Notes: generated by a model from the sequence alone, not told the origin. DNA of 64,000 nt from Alistipes provencensis (GCF_900083545.1 NZ_LT559262.1:844397-908396), one strand, 5' to 3'; numbered from the stretch's first letter, positions 17,501 through 25,810 are shown. A program made the numbers and translations.

Positions 17501-18845
17501 CGTCACCAACGGCGTGCATTTCCCGACGTGGATCGCCACGTCGCTGCGGCGCCTCTACGCCCGCTACTTCGCCGACGGATTCGAAGGCCACGTCTACGAC
17601 ATCCCGGCCTGGCAGAAGGTGCACAACATCCCCGACGGCGAGTTGTGGGAGGAGCGCATGAAGCTCAAGAACAAGCTCATCAAACACATCCGCCGGCGTT
17701 ACAGCGACCCCGCGCAGGTGCGTCTCGACTCGCCGCGCCAGATGCTGCAGGTCATCGAGGGCATCAAGCCCGACGTGCTGACCATCGGTTTCGCCCGCCG
17801 CTTCGCCACCTACAAGCGCGCCTACCTGCTGTTCACGAACCTCGACCGGCTGGCCTCGATCGTCAACAACAAGGAGCGCCCCGTGCAGTTCATCTTCGCC
17901 GGCAAGGCCCACCCCAATGACAAGCCGGGGCAGGACCTCATCAAACGCATCGTCGAGGTGGCCGCCATGCCGCAGTTCGTGGGCAAGATCATCTTCCTGC
18001 AGAATTACGACATGGAGCTGGCCCGCCGCATGGTGCAGGGCGTCGACGTGTGGCTGAACACCCCCACGCGGCCCCTCGAGGCCTCGGGAACGTCGGGCGA
18101 AAAGTGCGTGATGAACGGCGTGATGCAGTTCTCGGTGCTCGACGGCTGGTGGGTCGAAGGCTACAAGGAGGGCGCCGGATGGATGCTGCCCATGGAGCGC
18201 ACGTTCACCGACCAGCACTTCCAGGACGAACTCGACGCCGAGATGATCTACAACACCATCGAGGAGCAGATCGCCCCGAAATACTACGCCCGCGGCGAGG
18301 ACAACATTCCCCACGAATGGGTGGAGTCGGTCAAGAAATGCGTGGCGGACATCGCCTCGAACTTCACGACCAACCGCATGCTGATCGACTATGAGGACCG
18401 CTTCTACAAGAAGCTGGCGGCCCGCAAGCGCGAACTGAGCGCCGATGCCTACCGTCTGGCCCGCGAGATCGCGGCGTGGAAGCGCAAGGTCTCGGCGGCG
18501 TGGGATCAGGTCCGCGTGGCGGACGTGCAGCGCGTGAAGATCGACAAGGAGGCCGTCTGCGTCGGCGAGAAGTACCGCTTCTCGGTGACGGTGGACATCG
18601 CCAACCTCCGCCCGGAGGACATCGGCGTGGAGATGGTCATCGCCCGCCAGATCGTCGGCGGACAGAGCGTCAACGTCACCCGCACGATCCGGCTCGAGCA
18701 TGTTCGCACGGACAACAATCTGGTAACCTATGCGTTGGACTACACGCCCAACGAGGCCGGAACGTTCGACGTGGCGCTGCGCATCTTCCCCAGCAACCCG
18801 CATCTTCCGCATCGCATGGATTTTGCATTGGTGAAATGGGCGTAA
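14595..18845 (+). CDS. Fused GT3 glycogen synthase and GT35 alpha-glucan phosphorylase
   Basis: A 1416-residue two-enzyme protein. Residues 1 to about 555 resemble eukaryotic-type GT3 glycogen synthase: FEVSWEVCNKVGGIHTVI at the start, FTTHATVMGR (about 175), TPNGFE, and the donor-site region FPSYYEPWGYTPLE (about 435). From about residue 575 (LPRRLHALEELSRNLWWCWNP) it is a bacterial short-type glycogen phosphorylase, with GGLGILAGDYLKEASD and the PLP lysine Lys1170 in EASGTSGEKCVMNG. One half extends glycogen, the other degrades it to glucose 1-phosphate. This fusion is known in Bacteroidetes annotations, so it is not a sequencing artefact; the frame is uninterrupted. It opens the glycogen operon; the debranching gene follows after 97 bases. 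Confidence 0.92.
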   Translation: MSNAKHSPDFLFEVSWEVCNKVGGIHTVISTKAQTVTRKFADRYILLGPDLSHEGVNPEFEEDPALLKAWRQSLYNEGIRVRVGRWKIKGEPTVVLVDFSSLIPRKDEILKNLWESYHVDSISGQWDYIEPVLFGWAAGVVIASYVETFCAPTDKAAAHFHEWMTAAGGLYLRNHAPYVATVFTTHATVMGRCIAGNRLPLYNDLTKFNADELARQFNVTAKHSIEKMAATYHDAFLTVSDITANECKYLLGREPDGVTPNGFENDFVWTGEEYYAKRDEARKAMITVAEACLGQKFTGDPLIVGTSGRYEFRNKGIDVFIESLKQLAASDKLRREVLAYITVPAGNRGPRVDLQAHLADASNPIDESQYKYTTHYLDNPAWDPVVNALKDSVLTRPESKVKVIFVPTYLNRADGIFNKDYYELLVGMDLTVFPSYYEPWGYTPLESVAFSVPTVTTTLAGFGLWVDKHREHAGVEVVRRDDYNDREVEQKVAETLLRFSLLDEKHVNEMRTSAYEISTTALWEHLFAAYEQAYSEAVESSVVRTNRAVLDDGGAKTEQINFVRQQLFVEKPVWNRMMVDKTLPRRLHALEELSRNLWWCWNPGARDLFEGIDPSLWAECGRNPIAFLDALSVERIKELEKDTNFLALLDAVHTQFRDYMNEKPDPKTTSISYFSMEYGLHSSLKIYSGGLGILAGDYLKEASDKNVPMAAVGLLYRYGYFTQRLSAQGAQEATYEAQNFYKLPISPVRDEAGNWMTVTIAFPGRTLSARIWKCQVGRTDLYLLDADIEDNLEEDRQITHYLYGGDWENRLKQEILLGIGGIRALRKVGVKHEVFHCNEGHAAFIGVERIRDLVNHRKLSFSEALEVVRSSSLFTTHTPVPAGHDAFPESMIRQYMSHYPDVLGITWEQYINLGKTNPNDPNEKFSMSVLACNLSQEVNGVSWLHGEVSKDILGNMWPGYFKNELHIGYVTNGVHFPTWIATSLRRLYARYFADGFEGHVYDIPAWQKVHNIPDGELWEERMKLKNKLIKHIRRRYSDPAQVRLDSPRQMLQVIEGIKPDVLTIGFARRFATYKRAYLLFTNLDRLASIVNNKERPVQFIFAGKAHPNDKPGQDLIKRIVEVAAMPQFVGKIIFLQNYDMELARRMVQGVDVWLNTPTRPLEASGTSGEKCVMNGVMQFSVLDGWWVEGYKEGAGWMLPMERTFTDQHFQDELDAEMIYNTIEEQIAPKYYARGEDNIPHEWVESVKKCVADIASNFTTNRMLIDYEDRFYKKLAARKRELSADAYRLAREIAAWKRKVSAAWDQVRVADVQRVKIDKEAVCVGEKYRFSVTVDIANLRPEDIGVEMVIARQIVGGQSVNVTRTIRLEHVRTDNNLVTYALDYTPNEAGTFDVALRIFPSNPHLPHRMDFALVKWA

Positions 18846-18884
18846 GCACAAGGATTAAAAAAGATGTCAATTTTCAGTTGTAAG

Positions 18885-18916
18885 ATTGCAATTTTCTGAA
18901 AATTTCAATATCTTTA
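18885..18916 (+). promoter_or_regulatory. Possible internal promoter before the debranching enzyme gene
   Basis: ATTG (18885-18888), 20 bases, TATCTTTA (18909-18916), within the 97-base gap. Both boxes have one deviation from consensus. Confidence 0.4.
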
Positions 18917-18942
18917 AAGGACGAACAGCATTTTATAGCGAT

Positions 18943-21048
18943 ATGTCAGCACTTACTTTCGACAAAAGCGAATTGGGCAACCTGGAGTATTCGCTCCAGC
19001 GCGAGATGCTCGCAACGGACCGCATCGGCGGATACATGAGCACGACCATCGTCTGCTGCAACACCCGCCGCTACCACGGACTGATGGTGGCGCCGATCGA
19101 CGACAGCGGCCGGACCTATGTCCTGCTCTCGTCGCTCGACGAGACGGTGATCCAGCACGACCAGACGTTCAATCTGGCCCTGCACCGCTTTCCGGGGGTT
19201 TACGAACCCCGCGGCCACAAGTACATCACCGACTTCGAGTACACGCCGACCCCCACGATCACCTACCGCGTGGGCGGCGTCATCCTCCGAAAGGAGATGC
19301 TCTGGATCCACAAGCGCACGCAACTGATGATCCGCTATACGCTCGTGGACGCCCATTCCGAAACGCGCCTGCGGCTGCGTCCGTTCCTCGCTTTCCGCGA
19401 CAAACACGCGCTGACCCGCGCCAACATGGCCGCCGACGGACATTCCTACCCGGCCGTCAACGGCGTGAAATGCCGCCTCTACGGTTCGTTCCCGTGGCTC
19501 TACCTCCAGACGAGCAAGCCCGGAACGGAGTTCGTACCGGCGCCCGACTGGTACTACAATTTCGAATACCAGCAGGACATCGCCCGCGGTTACGCGGGGC
19601 ACGAGGACCTGCTGACGACGGGCTATTTCGAGACCGAGCTCAAAAAGGGCGAGAGCATCATCTTCTCGGCATCGCTCGACGAGATGGGCTCGACGAAGAC
19701 CATCGAAGAGCTCTTCGACGGCTCTATCGCCCGGCGCACGCACAAGATCGATTTCATCAGCTGCCTCGAGCACTCGGCACGGCAATTCCTGATCCGCCGT
19801 CCGGGCAACCGCACGGAGGTCATATCGGGTTACCCGTGGCACGGGGTTTCGGGCCGTCAGACCTTCGTTTCGCTGCCGGGCATCACCCTGGAGCAGGACC
19901 ACAAGGAGGACTGCATCGACGCCCTCGACTACGAGGTGCGCGCCATGCAGGACGGCATGTTCGCCGGGAACGCCTCGGCGGCCGTGGCCGCGGACGCTCC
20001 GCTGTGGTTCTTCTGGACGTTGCAGCGGCTCGAGGCGCAGATCGGCGCCAAGGCCGTCTGGGAACGCTACGGCGAGGCGATGAAACAGATATTGGAAGCC
20101 TACAAGCAAGGTGTCGCAGGCCGGGTCCTGCTCAACGAGAACGGCCTCGTGTGGGCCTCGTCGGAGCATGTACCCCTGACGTGGATGAACTCGGTGATCG
20201 ACGGACAGTCCGTCACCCCGCGCAACGGCTATCAGGTCGAGGTCAACGCCCTGTGGTACAACGCCGTCTGCTACACGCTGCGGCTGGCGGGCGAGCACGG
20301 CGACAAGAAATTCGTGAAGGCTTGGGAGGCGCTGCCCGAAAGGACCGCCGCGGCGTTCAACGAGCTGTTCCGCCTGCCGGAAGGCTATCTGGCCGACTAC
20401 ATCGGCTGCGAGGGCGCTTCGACGGACATCCGTCCGAACATGATCCTCGCCTGCGGGCTTCCTTACAAGATGCTCGACGAAGAGACCCGGCTGGAGGTGA
20501 TCCGCACCGTGCGCCAGCATCTCGTGACCCCCAAGGGACTGCGGACGCTCTCGCCCCGCAACCCGCTCTACAAGGGTTCGCAGGAGGGCACGCCCGCGGA
20601 ACGCGACTTCGCCGGCAAGAACGGCTCGGTATGGCCGTGGCTGCTGTCGTTCTATGTGCAGGCCAATTTCGACATCCTCGGCGACGCGTTCCTGCCTCAG
20701 GCCGAGGAGATGCTGGCCAACTTCGAGGAGGACATCCAGACCTACGGCATCGGCTCGATCGGCGAGCTGTTCGACGCCGATCCTCCGTTCACACCCCGCG
20801 GAGCCATTTCGCAGGCGTGGAGCGTGGCGGCCGTGCTGGACATCTACGGCATGATCCGGCGCCGCAAGCCGGAAGAACAGCCCCGGAAGGCGGAGAAAGT
20901 CGTGAAAAAGTCGACAGCAAAGACTGCGAAAGCCCCGAAAAACGTTCGTAAGGAAGGGCCTGCCGTGAAGTCCGCAGCCAAGAAGCCCGCGGCCAAGACG
21001 GCCAAGTCCTCCGGAAAAACGGTAAAAAAGACAGCGGCCAAGAAATAA
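18943..21048 (+). CDS. GH133 glycogen debranching enzyme (amylo-alpha-1,6-glucosidase) with basic tail
   Basis: A 701-residue protein if started at ATG 18943 (MSALTFDKSELG), where family similarity starts; a TTG at 18886 would add 19 residues. Residues about 5-270 match the archaeal/bacterial GDE N-terminal domain (EMLATDRIGGYMSTTIVCCNTRRYHGLMVAP), and about 290-640 the (alpha/alpha)6 GH133 catalytic domain (ISGYPWHGVSGRQTFVSLPG, TWMN, NGYQVEVNALWYNA, GSVWPWLLSFYV). It removes alpha-1,6 branches so the phosphorylase half of the preceding protein can continue. The last 54 residues are Lys/Ala/Thr-rich with repeated AAKK and AKT units, like histone H1 or bacterial H1-like proteins, and are not part of the enzyme fold. 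Confidence 0.9.
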   Translation: MSALTFDKSELGNLEYSLQREMLATDRIGGYMSTTIVCCNTRRYHGLMVAPIDDSGRTYVLLSSLDETVIQHDQTFNLALHRFPGVYEPRGHKYITDFEYTPTPTITYRVGGVILRKEMLWIHKRTQLMIRYTLVDAHSETRLRLRPFLAFRDKHALTRANMAADGHSYPAVNGVKCRLYGSFPWLYLQTSKPGTEFVPAPDWYYNFEYQQDIARGYAGHEDLLTTGYFETELKKGESIIFSASLDEMGSTKTIEELFDGSIARRTHKIDFISCLEHSARQFLIRRPGNRTEVISGYPWHGVSGRQTFVSLPGITLEQDHKEDCIDALDYEVRAMQDGMFAGNASAAVAADAPLWFFWTLQRLEAQIGAKAVWERYGEAMKQILEAYKQGVAGRVLLNENGLVWASSEHVPLTWMNSVIDGQSVTPRNGYQVEVNALWYNAVCYTLRLAGEHGDKKFVKAWEALPERTAAAFNELFRLPEGYLADYIGCEGASTDIRPNMILACGLPYKMLDEETRLEVIRTVRQHLVTPKGLRTLSPRNPLYKGSQEGTPAERDFAGKNGSVWPWLLSFYVQANFDILGDAFLPQAEEMLANFEEDIQTYGIGSIGELFDADPPFTPRGAISQAWSVAAVLDIYGMIRRRKPEEQPRKAEKVVKKSTAKTAKAPKNVRKEGPAVKSAAKKPAAKTAKSSGKTVKKTAAKK

Positions 21049-21191
21049 AACAACATTGTGTCGAAGGGAAGTCCCTGCCGAGGCGGGGATTTAGGGGTAG
21101 GTCAGACTTATAAACACGGCTGCAGGCCGTGAGCCGGAAACCTCGGGATGCGCGGGTACGATGAAAATTAGTTAAAACAAGGAGAAAAGGT

Positions 21192-22511
21192 ATGAGAGTA
21201 TTAATGTTCGGATGGGAGTTTCCGCCCCACATTGCGGGCGGACTGGGAACGGCCTGCTACGGAATGACCCGCGGACTGGCGCGCAACGGCGTCAACGTCA
21301 CTTTCGTAGTCCCGCACGCCTACGGCGACGAGGACCAGCGGTTTACCCATGTGATGAATGCCAGCGACGTCGAGGCCATGTACGGTTCGACGGGCTGCGG
21401 TGCGGACGACATTCTGGAGAAGATGTCGTTCATCCACATCGACTCGAACATGGTTCCCTACATCTCGCCGGAGGAGTACGAAGCCTATCACGAAAAATAT
21501 GTCAAATCGGGCGAACGGACGTGGTCGACGACCGATGTCTGGAAACAGCGCTACACCTTCTCAGGCAAGTACGGCGCCAACCTCATGGAGGAGGTCGCCC
21601 GCTATGCCGTGGTCGCCGCGCAGGTGGCCAAGGAGCTGGAAGGGCAGTTCGACGTAATCCACGCCCACGACTGGCTCACCTACTACGCGGGCATCGCCGC
21701 CAAACGCATCTCCGGGAAACCGCTCGTAGTGCACATGCACGCCACGGAGTACGACCGCTCGGGCGAGAACGTCAACACGCAGGTCTACGCCATCGAGCGC
21801 GCCGGCATGCACGCCGCCGACCGGGTGATCGCCGTGTCGAACCTCACACGCAACATCGTCATCAACCGCTACGGGGTTCCGGCCGACAAAGTCGTCACGG
21901 TGCACAACGCCGTGCGCTTCGCCGCGAACAGCGGCAAGGCGCCCGAACGGGGCGTCGAGGACAAGATCGTGACCTTCCTTGGCCGCATCACCTACCAGAA
22001 AGGCCCCGACTACTTCGTGGAGGCCGCCGCCAAGGTGCTGAAGCGCGTGCCCGACGTGCGCTTCGTGATGGCCGGGTCGGGCGACATGATGAACCACGTC
22101 ATCCGCCGCGTGGCGCGGCTCGGCATCGCCGACCGTTTCCACTTCACGGGATTCCTGCGCGGGGAGGACGTGCACAAGATGTTCCAACTGTCGGACGTCT
22201 ATGTGATGCCCTCGGTGTCGGAGCCGTTCGGCATCTCGCCCCTCGAGGCGATGCGTTCGAACGTGCCGGTCATCATCTCCAAGCAGAGCGGCGTGGCCGA
22301 GGTGCTGGACTACGCTGTGAAGGTCGACTACTGGGACGTGGACGCACTGGCCGACGCCATCTACGGGCTGATCAAATACCCCGCCCTCTCGGACATGTTC
22401 GCTTCGAAGGGACTCGAGGAGGTCACGAACCTCAAGTGGAACGACGCTGCGGCAAAGATCAAAACGGTTTACGAGGCCGTGATCGAAGAGAATAAGAAAC
22501 AATCAAAATAG
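21192..22511 (+). CDS. GT4-family glycogen synthase-like glycosyltransferase
   Basis: A cytoplasmic GT-B enzyme of 439 residues. The N-terminal domain begins MRVLMFGWEFPPHIAGGLGTA, a starch/glycogen-synthase-like donor loop (GGLG), and HAHDWLTYYAGI lies near residue 155. The C-terminal Rossmann domain has FLGRITYQKGPDYFVEAAAKVL and the nucleotide-sugar motif SEPFGISPLEAM (E-x7-E, about residue 340). It is placed in the glycogen operon between the debranching enzyme and a GH57 enzyme, a grouping also seen in Bacteroides. Whether it builds glycogen itself, maltose 1-phosphate or another glucan primer is not shown by the sequence. AAGGAG lies about 8 bases before ATG. Confidence 0.85.
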   Translation: MRVLMFGWEFPPHIAGGLGTACYGMTRGLARNGVNVTFVVPHAYGDEDQRFTHVMNASDVEAMYGSTGCGADDILEKMSFIHIDSNMVPYISPEEYEAYHEKYVKSGERTWSTTDVWKQRYTFSGKYGANLMEEVARYAVVAAQVAKELEGQFDVIHAHDWLTYYAGIAAKRISGKPLVVHMHATEYDRSGENVNTQVYAIERAGMHAADRVIAVSNLTRNIVINRYGVPADKVVTVHNAVRFAANSGKAPERGVEDKIVTFLGRITYQKGPDYFVEAAAKVLKRVPDVRFVMAGSGDMMNHVIRRVARLGIADRFHFTGFLRGEDVHKMFQLSDVYVMPSVSEPFGISPLEAMRSNVPVIISKQSGVAEVLDYAVKVDYWDVDALADAIYGLIKYPALSDMFASKGLEEVTNLKWNDAAAKIKTVYEAVIEENKKQSK

Positions 22512-22519
22512 CCATCACC

Positions 22520-23737
22520 ATGAAAACCGTTTGCATCTATTTTCAGGTACATCAGCCCTGGCGTCTGAAGAAATACCGTTTCTTCAACATGGGCAAAGAC
22601 CATAACTATCTGGATGACCTCCTGAACCGCTCGATCATGCAGAAGGTGGCCCGCCAATGCTACCTGCCGATGAACGCCCTGCTGCTGAAGCTCATCAGGG
22701 AGAACAAAGGCAGGTTCCGCTGCTCGTTCTCGATCACCGGCATCGCCATCGAGCAGTTCCGTGCGTTCGCCCCCGAGGTCCTCGACTCGTTCAAGGAGCT
22801 GGCGGCGACGGGATGCGTGGAGTTTCTGGCCGAGACCTACTCCCACTCGCTGGCCTCGCTGGCCTCGAAGGAGGATTTTCAGGAGCAGGTCAAGCTGCAC
22901 ACCAGCCTCATCAAGAAGGAGTTCGGTGTAAAACCCACGGCGTTCCGCAATACGGAGCTGATCTACTCGGACGAGATCGGCGAGATGGTGGCCGGCATGG
23001 GCTTCCGCACGATGCTGGCCGAAGGCGCCAAGCATGTGCTGGGCTGGAAATCGCCTAACTACGTCTACGCCAACGCCATCGACCAGAAGCTGCGCCTGCT
23101 GCTGCGCAACTACAAGCTCTCGGACGACATCGCTTTCCGCTTCTCGAACAAGAGCTGGGGCGAATGGCCGCTGACGGTGGACAAATATGTACAGTGGCTC
23201 TCTTCGGACGAGACGCCGGGCGAGGTGGTGAACCTGTTCATGGACTACGAGACGTTCGGCGAGCACCAGAACGCCGACACGGGCATCTTCGAGTTCATGC
23301 GCGCGCTGCCCAAGGCGGTTCTGGCCAAGAAGAACGGACTGGAGTTCGCCACGGTGACCGAGGCGGCGAAGAAATACCAGCCGGTGGCCGTGCTCCACTG
23401 TCCGCATGTGATGTCGTGGGCCGACGAGGAGCGTGACGTGACGGCATGGCTGGGCAACGAGCTGCAGAACGAGGCCTTCTCGAAGCTCTACGCCTTGAAG
23501 GAGAAGGTCGCGGCGCTGAAGAACCCCGATTTCGATTATGTGTGGAGTTTCATGCAGACCTCCGACCATTTCTACTACATGGCCACCAAGTGGCTGTCGG
23601 ACGGCGACGTGCACTCCTATTTCAACCCCTACGATTCGGCTTACGACGCCTTCATCAACTACATGAACGTCCTCTCGGATTTCAGCATCGAACTGGACAA
23701 GGCCGTGGAGGCCAAAGCGGTGAAAAAGCGGGCCTGA
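22520..23737 (+). CDS. GH57 alpha-amylase/glucanotransferase-like protein
   Basis: A protein of 405 residues with the GH57 conserved regions: HQPWR (region 1, residues 11-15), an ETYSHSLASLAS stretch (about 105, region 2), FRNTELIYSDE (about 145, expected nucleophile Glu in region 3) and MDYETFGEHQ (about 235, acid/base Asp in region 4). It has no signal peptide, so it acts in the cytoplasm on glycogen or maltodextrin, by hydrolysis or chain transfer. It follows the GT4 gene after 8 bases and closes the operon at a strong terminator. GH57 activities are diverse, so the exact reaction is not assigned. Confidence 0.85.
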   Translation: MKTVCIYFQVHQPWRLKKYRFFNMGKDHNYLDDLLNRSIMQKVARQCYLPMNALLLKLIRENKGRFRCSFSITGIAIEQFRAFAPEVLDSFKELAATGCVEFLAETYSHSLASLASKEDFQEQVKLHTSLIKKEFGVKPTAFRNTELIYSDEIGEMVAGMGFRTMLAEGAKHVLGWKSPNYVYANAIDQKLRLLLRNYKLSDDIAFRFSNKSWGEWPLTVDKYVQWLSSDETPGEVVNLFMDYETFGEHQNADTGIFEFMRALPKAVLAKKNGLEFATVTEAAKKYQPVAVLHCPHVMSWADEERDVTAWLGNELQNEAFSKLYALKEKVAALKNPDFDYVWSFMQTSDHFYYMATKWLSDGDVHSYFNPYDSAYDAFINYMNVLSDFSIELDKAVEAKAVKKRA

Positions 23738-23760
23738 GAGCGCCGCAGACATCGACCAAA

Positions 23761-23787
23761 CGGGTTCCCGAGGGAGCCCGTTTTTTT
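23761..23787 (+). terminator. Intrinsic terminator of the glycogen operon
   Basis: CGGGTTCCC (23761-23769) pairs with GGGAGCCCG (23772-23780, one G-T pair), followed by seven T. Confidence 0.85.
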
Positions 23788-23835
23788 ATTTCGCACAATC
23801 GGTGCGCAAAGTGTACAACCGATGCCTTATTTGCT

Positions 23836-23843
23836 TACATTTG
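23836..23843 (+). promoter_or_regulatory. Candidate -7 box of the ATP-grasp/GNAT gene pair
   Basis: TACATTTG matches TAnnTTTG and lies 21 bases before ATG 23865. No clear -33 TTTG is found at the usual distance. Confidence 0.4.
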
Positions 23844-23864
23844 GCCCGTTGAAAGCACTTTTTT

Positions 23865-25340
23865 ATGAATAGCGTCCTCATCCTGCTGAACAGCCTCAAC
23901 GACTGGAAGCCCTACTGCGAAACCGATTCGCTCGTCACCGTCACCGACTACCTCGAACACCGTTACGGGGAGCGGAAGCCCAAACTGGTCATCAACCTCA
24001 GCGACGACTACGGCTACAACTCCGAAGGCTACTACTGTTCGCTGCTGGCCCAAGCCCGGGGGCACCGGGTGCTGCCGGGCGTCGAGACCCTCAACAAGCT
24101 CGAATCGGGCGCCGGAATCCGCATGACGCGCAGCCTGCAGCAACAGTGCCACCAATGGATCGAACGCAACCGCATATCGGACGAAGTCTGGCAACTGAAC
24201 ATCTACTTCGGGACCTGCCGGGAGAAGGGGCTGGAGAAGATCGCCCGCTTCATCTTCGACCACTATCCCTGCCCGATCCTGCGCGTGGTGATGAACAACC
24301 ATGCGCGCAACCAGATCGAATCGGTGCAGGCGCTCCCGCTGCGCCAGCTCTCGGAGAGCGAGCAGGACGACTTCGCCAATGCGCTGGACTGCTTCAACAA
24401 GAAGGTCTGGCGGTCGCCGCGCTCGGCCAAGCCCGCGCGCTACAACCTCGCCATCCTCTACGATCCGAACGAAAAATTCCCGCCCAGCGACAAGGACGCA
24501 CTCGCCAAATTCCTCGAAGTAGCCCACAAAATGAACATCCACGCCGAGCTGATCACCGAGGAGGAAGCCACGCGGCTCATGGAGTTCGACGCGCTGTTCA
24601 TCCGCACGACCACGTCGCTCAACCACTACACTTACCGCCTCGCCCAGCGGGCCGCGATGAACGACATCGCCGTGATCGACGATCCCGAGTCGATCATCCG
24701 CTGCACGAACAAGGTCTACCTGTGCGAGCTGTTCGAGAAGGCGCGCATCCCGGCCCCCGCTTCGCAACTGCTGTTCCGGCTCAACGACTACACGTTCGGG
24801 GAGATCAGCGAACGGCTCGGGGCACCCTTCATTCTCAAGATTCCCGACGGATCGTTCTCGGTCGGCATGCACAAGGTCGGCAACGAGGAGGAGCTGCGTG
24901 CGGCTCTCGGCGAAATGTTCGAACACTCGGCCGTGCTGCTGGCGCAGGAGTTCATCCCCACGGAGTTCGACTGGCGGATCGGCCTGCTGGACGGCGAACC
25001 GCTCTTCGCCTGCAAATATTACATGGCCAAAGGCCATTGGCAGATTTACAACCACGCCCACGACGACACGGGCCGCAACCTGTGCGGCGCATGGGAGACG
25101 GTGCCGCTCTACAACGTTCCGCAAAAGGTAATCGATACGGCGGTCAAGGCCGCGGCGCTGATCGGCAAGGGATTGTACGGCGTGGACCTGAAACTCATCA
25201 ACGGAAAGGCCGTGGTGATCGAGATCAACGACAACCCGTCGATCGACCACGAGGTCGAGGATGCCGTGCTGGGCGACGAACTCTATTACCGCATCCTCAA
25301 CCACTTCATCCACTGTCTGAACCGCCTGCACGCACAATGA
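23865..25340 (+). CDS. RLAN-domain RimK-like ATP-grasp ligase
   Basis: A protein of 491 residues. Residues 1 to about 190 match the RLAN domain (RimK-like ATP-grasp N-terminal): VTDYLEHRYGERKPKLVINLSDDY, then GYNSEGYYCSLLAQARGHRVLPGV. Residues about 200-490 form the ATP-grasp fold: LFEKARIPAPASQLLF, PFILKIPDGSFSVGMHKV, QEFIPTEFDWRIGLLDGEPLFACKYYM, and the Mg-binding YGVDLKLINGKAVVIEINDNPSI. ATP-grasp enzymes join a carboxylate to an amine or thiol through an acyl phosphate; the RimK branch adds amino acids to peptides or proteins. The substrates here are unknown. It overlaps the GNAT gene by four bases (ATGA), so both act together. RLAN proteins are described next to GNAT genes in comparative-genomics work, without biochemical assignment that I know of. 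Confidence 0.85.
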   Translation: MNSVLILLNSLNDWKPYCETDSLVTVTDYLEHRYGERKPKLVINLSDDYGYNSEGYYCSLLAQARGHRVLPGVETLNKLESGAGIRMTRSLQQQCHQWIERNRISDEVWQLNIYFGTCREKGLEKIARFIFDHYPCPILRVVMNNHARNQIESVQALPLRQLSESEQDDFANALDCFNKKVWRSPRSAKPARYNLAILYDPNEKFPPSDKDALAKFLEVAHKMNIHAELITEEEATRLMEFDALFIRTTTSLNHYTYRLAQRAAMNDIAVIDDPESIIRCTNKVYLCELFEKARIPAPASQLLFRLNDYTFGEISERLGAPFILKIPDGSFSVGMHKVGNEEELRAALGEMFEHSAVLLAQEFIPTEFDWRIGLLDGEPLFACKYYMAKGHWQIYNHAHDDTGRNLCGAWETVPLYNVPQKVIDTAVKAAALIGKGLYGVDLKLINGKAVVIEINDNPSIDHEVEDAVLGDELYYRILNHFIHCLNRLHAQ

Positions 25341-25810
25341 CGCCTGCGGTCGAAATACGCCCGGCGACAATCGGGGACCTCGACGCCGTGGCGGCCGTCG
25401 AACGGCGCTGTTTTCCGGAGGACGAGGCCTTTTCGCGGCGGCAGTTGCGTTATTTGCTAGAACAGGCCGAAGGAGCGTCCTACGTCGCCTGCCGCGGGCA
25501 GGAAGTCGTGGGTTACATCACGCTGCTGACGCGGCGCACGGCCCGCAACCTGCGCATCTACTCCGTGGCGGTAGACCCCGCGGCCCGCGGATGCGGAGCC
25601 GGGCAGGCGCTGGTGGATGCGGCAATTGCATTGGCCCGACAGCTCGGGCTGGATGAAGTAACGCTTGAAGTGCGCACCGATAACGCCCCGGCCATAGGGC
25701 TTTACGCCCGCAACGGATTTCGGGACGACCGACTGCTGCGGGGCTACTACTCCGACGGCGTCGACGCGCGGCGGATGTCGCTCAGGATTTCCGGCGGGCG
25801 GCGAGAATAG
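25337..25810 (+). CDS. GNAT-family N-acetyltransferase (RimI-like)
   Basis: A protein of 157 residues with the full GNAT fold: EIRPATIGDLDAVAAVERRCF at the N-terminus, the acetyl-CoA pyrophosphate loop in VAVDPAARGCGAGQALVD (motif A, R-G-x-G-x-G/A type, about residues 76-93), and the C-terminal ARNGFRDDRLLRGYY typical of RimI-like enzymes. Its ATG overlaps the stop of the ATP-grasp gene (ATGA), so it is translationally coupled and probably acetylates the amine product or substrate of that ligase. General protein N-terminal acetylation (RimI) is an alternative. The 3' end overlaps the convergent HxlR gene by 29 bases. Confidence 0.85.
   Translation: MTPAVEIRPATIGDLDAVAAVERRCFPEDEAFSRRQLRYLLEQAEGASYVACRGQEVVGYITLLTRRTARNLRIYSVAVDPAARGCGAGQALVDAAIALARQLGLDEVTLEVRTDNAPAIGLYARNGFRDDRLLRGYYSDGVDARRMSLRISGGRRE

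Noticed and set aside
14595..18845. Reading the GT3-GT35 gene as two genes joined by a missed stop codon.
   Set aside because: The linker region is continuous with normal codon use, no start signals lie near the junction, and this fusion is familiar from Bacteroidetes.
14532..18851. Minus-strand open frame of about 1439 codons opposite the glycogen enzyme fusion.
   Set aside because: It mirrors the GC-rich codons of the plus-strand gene, is very rich in Val/Arg/His/Asp, and shows no domain; the plus strand has clear GT3 and GT35 motifs.
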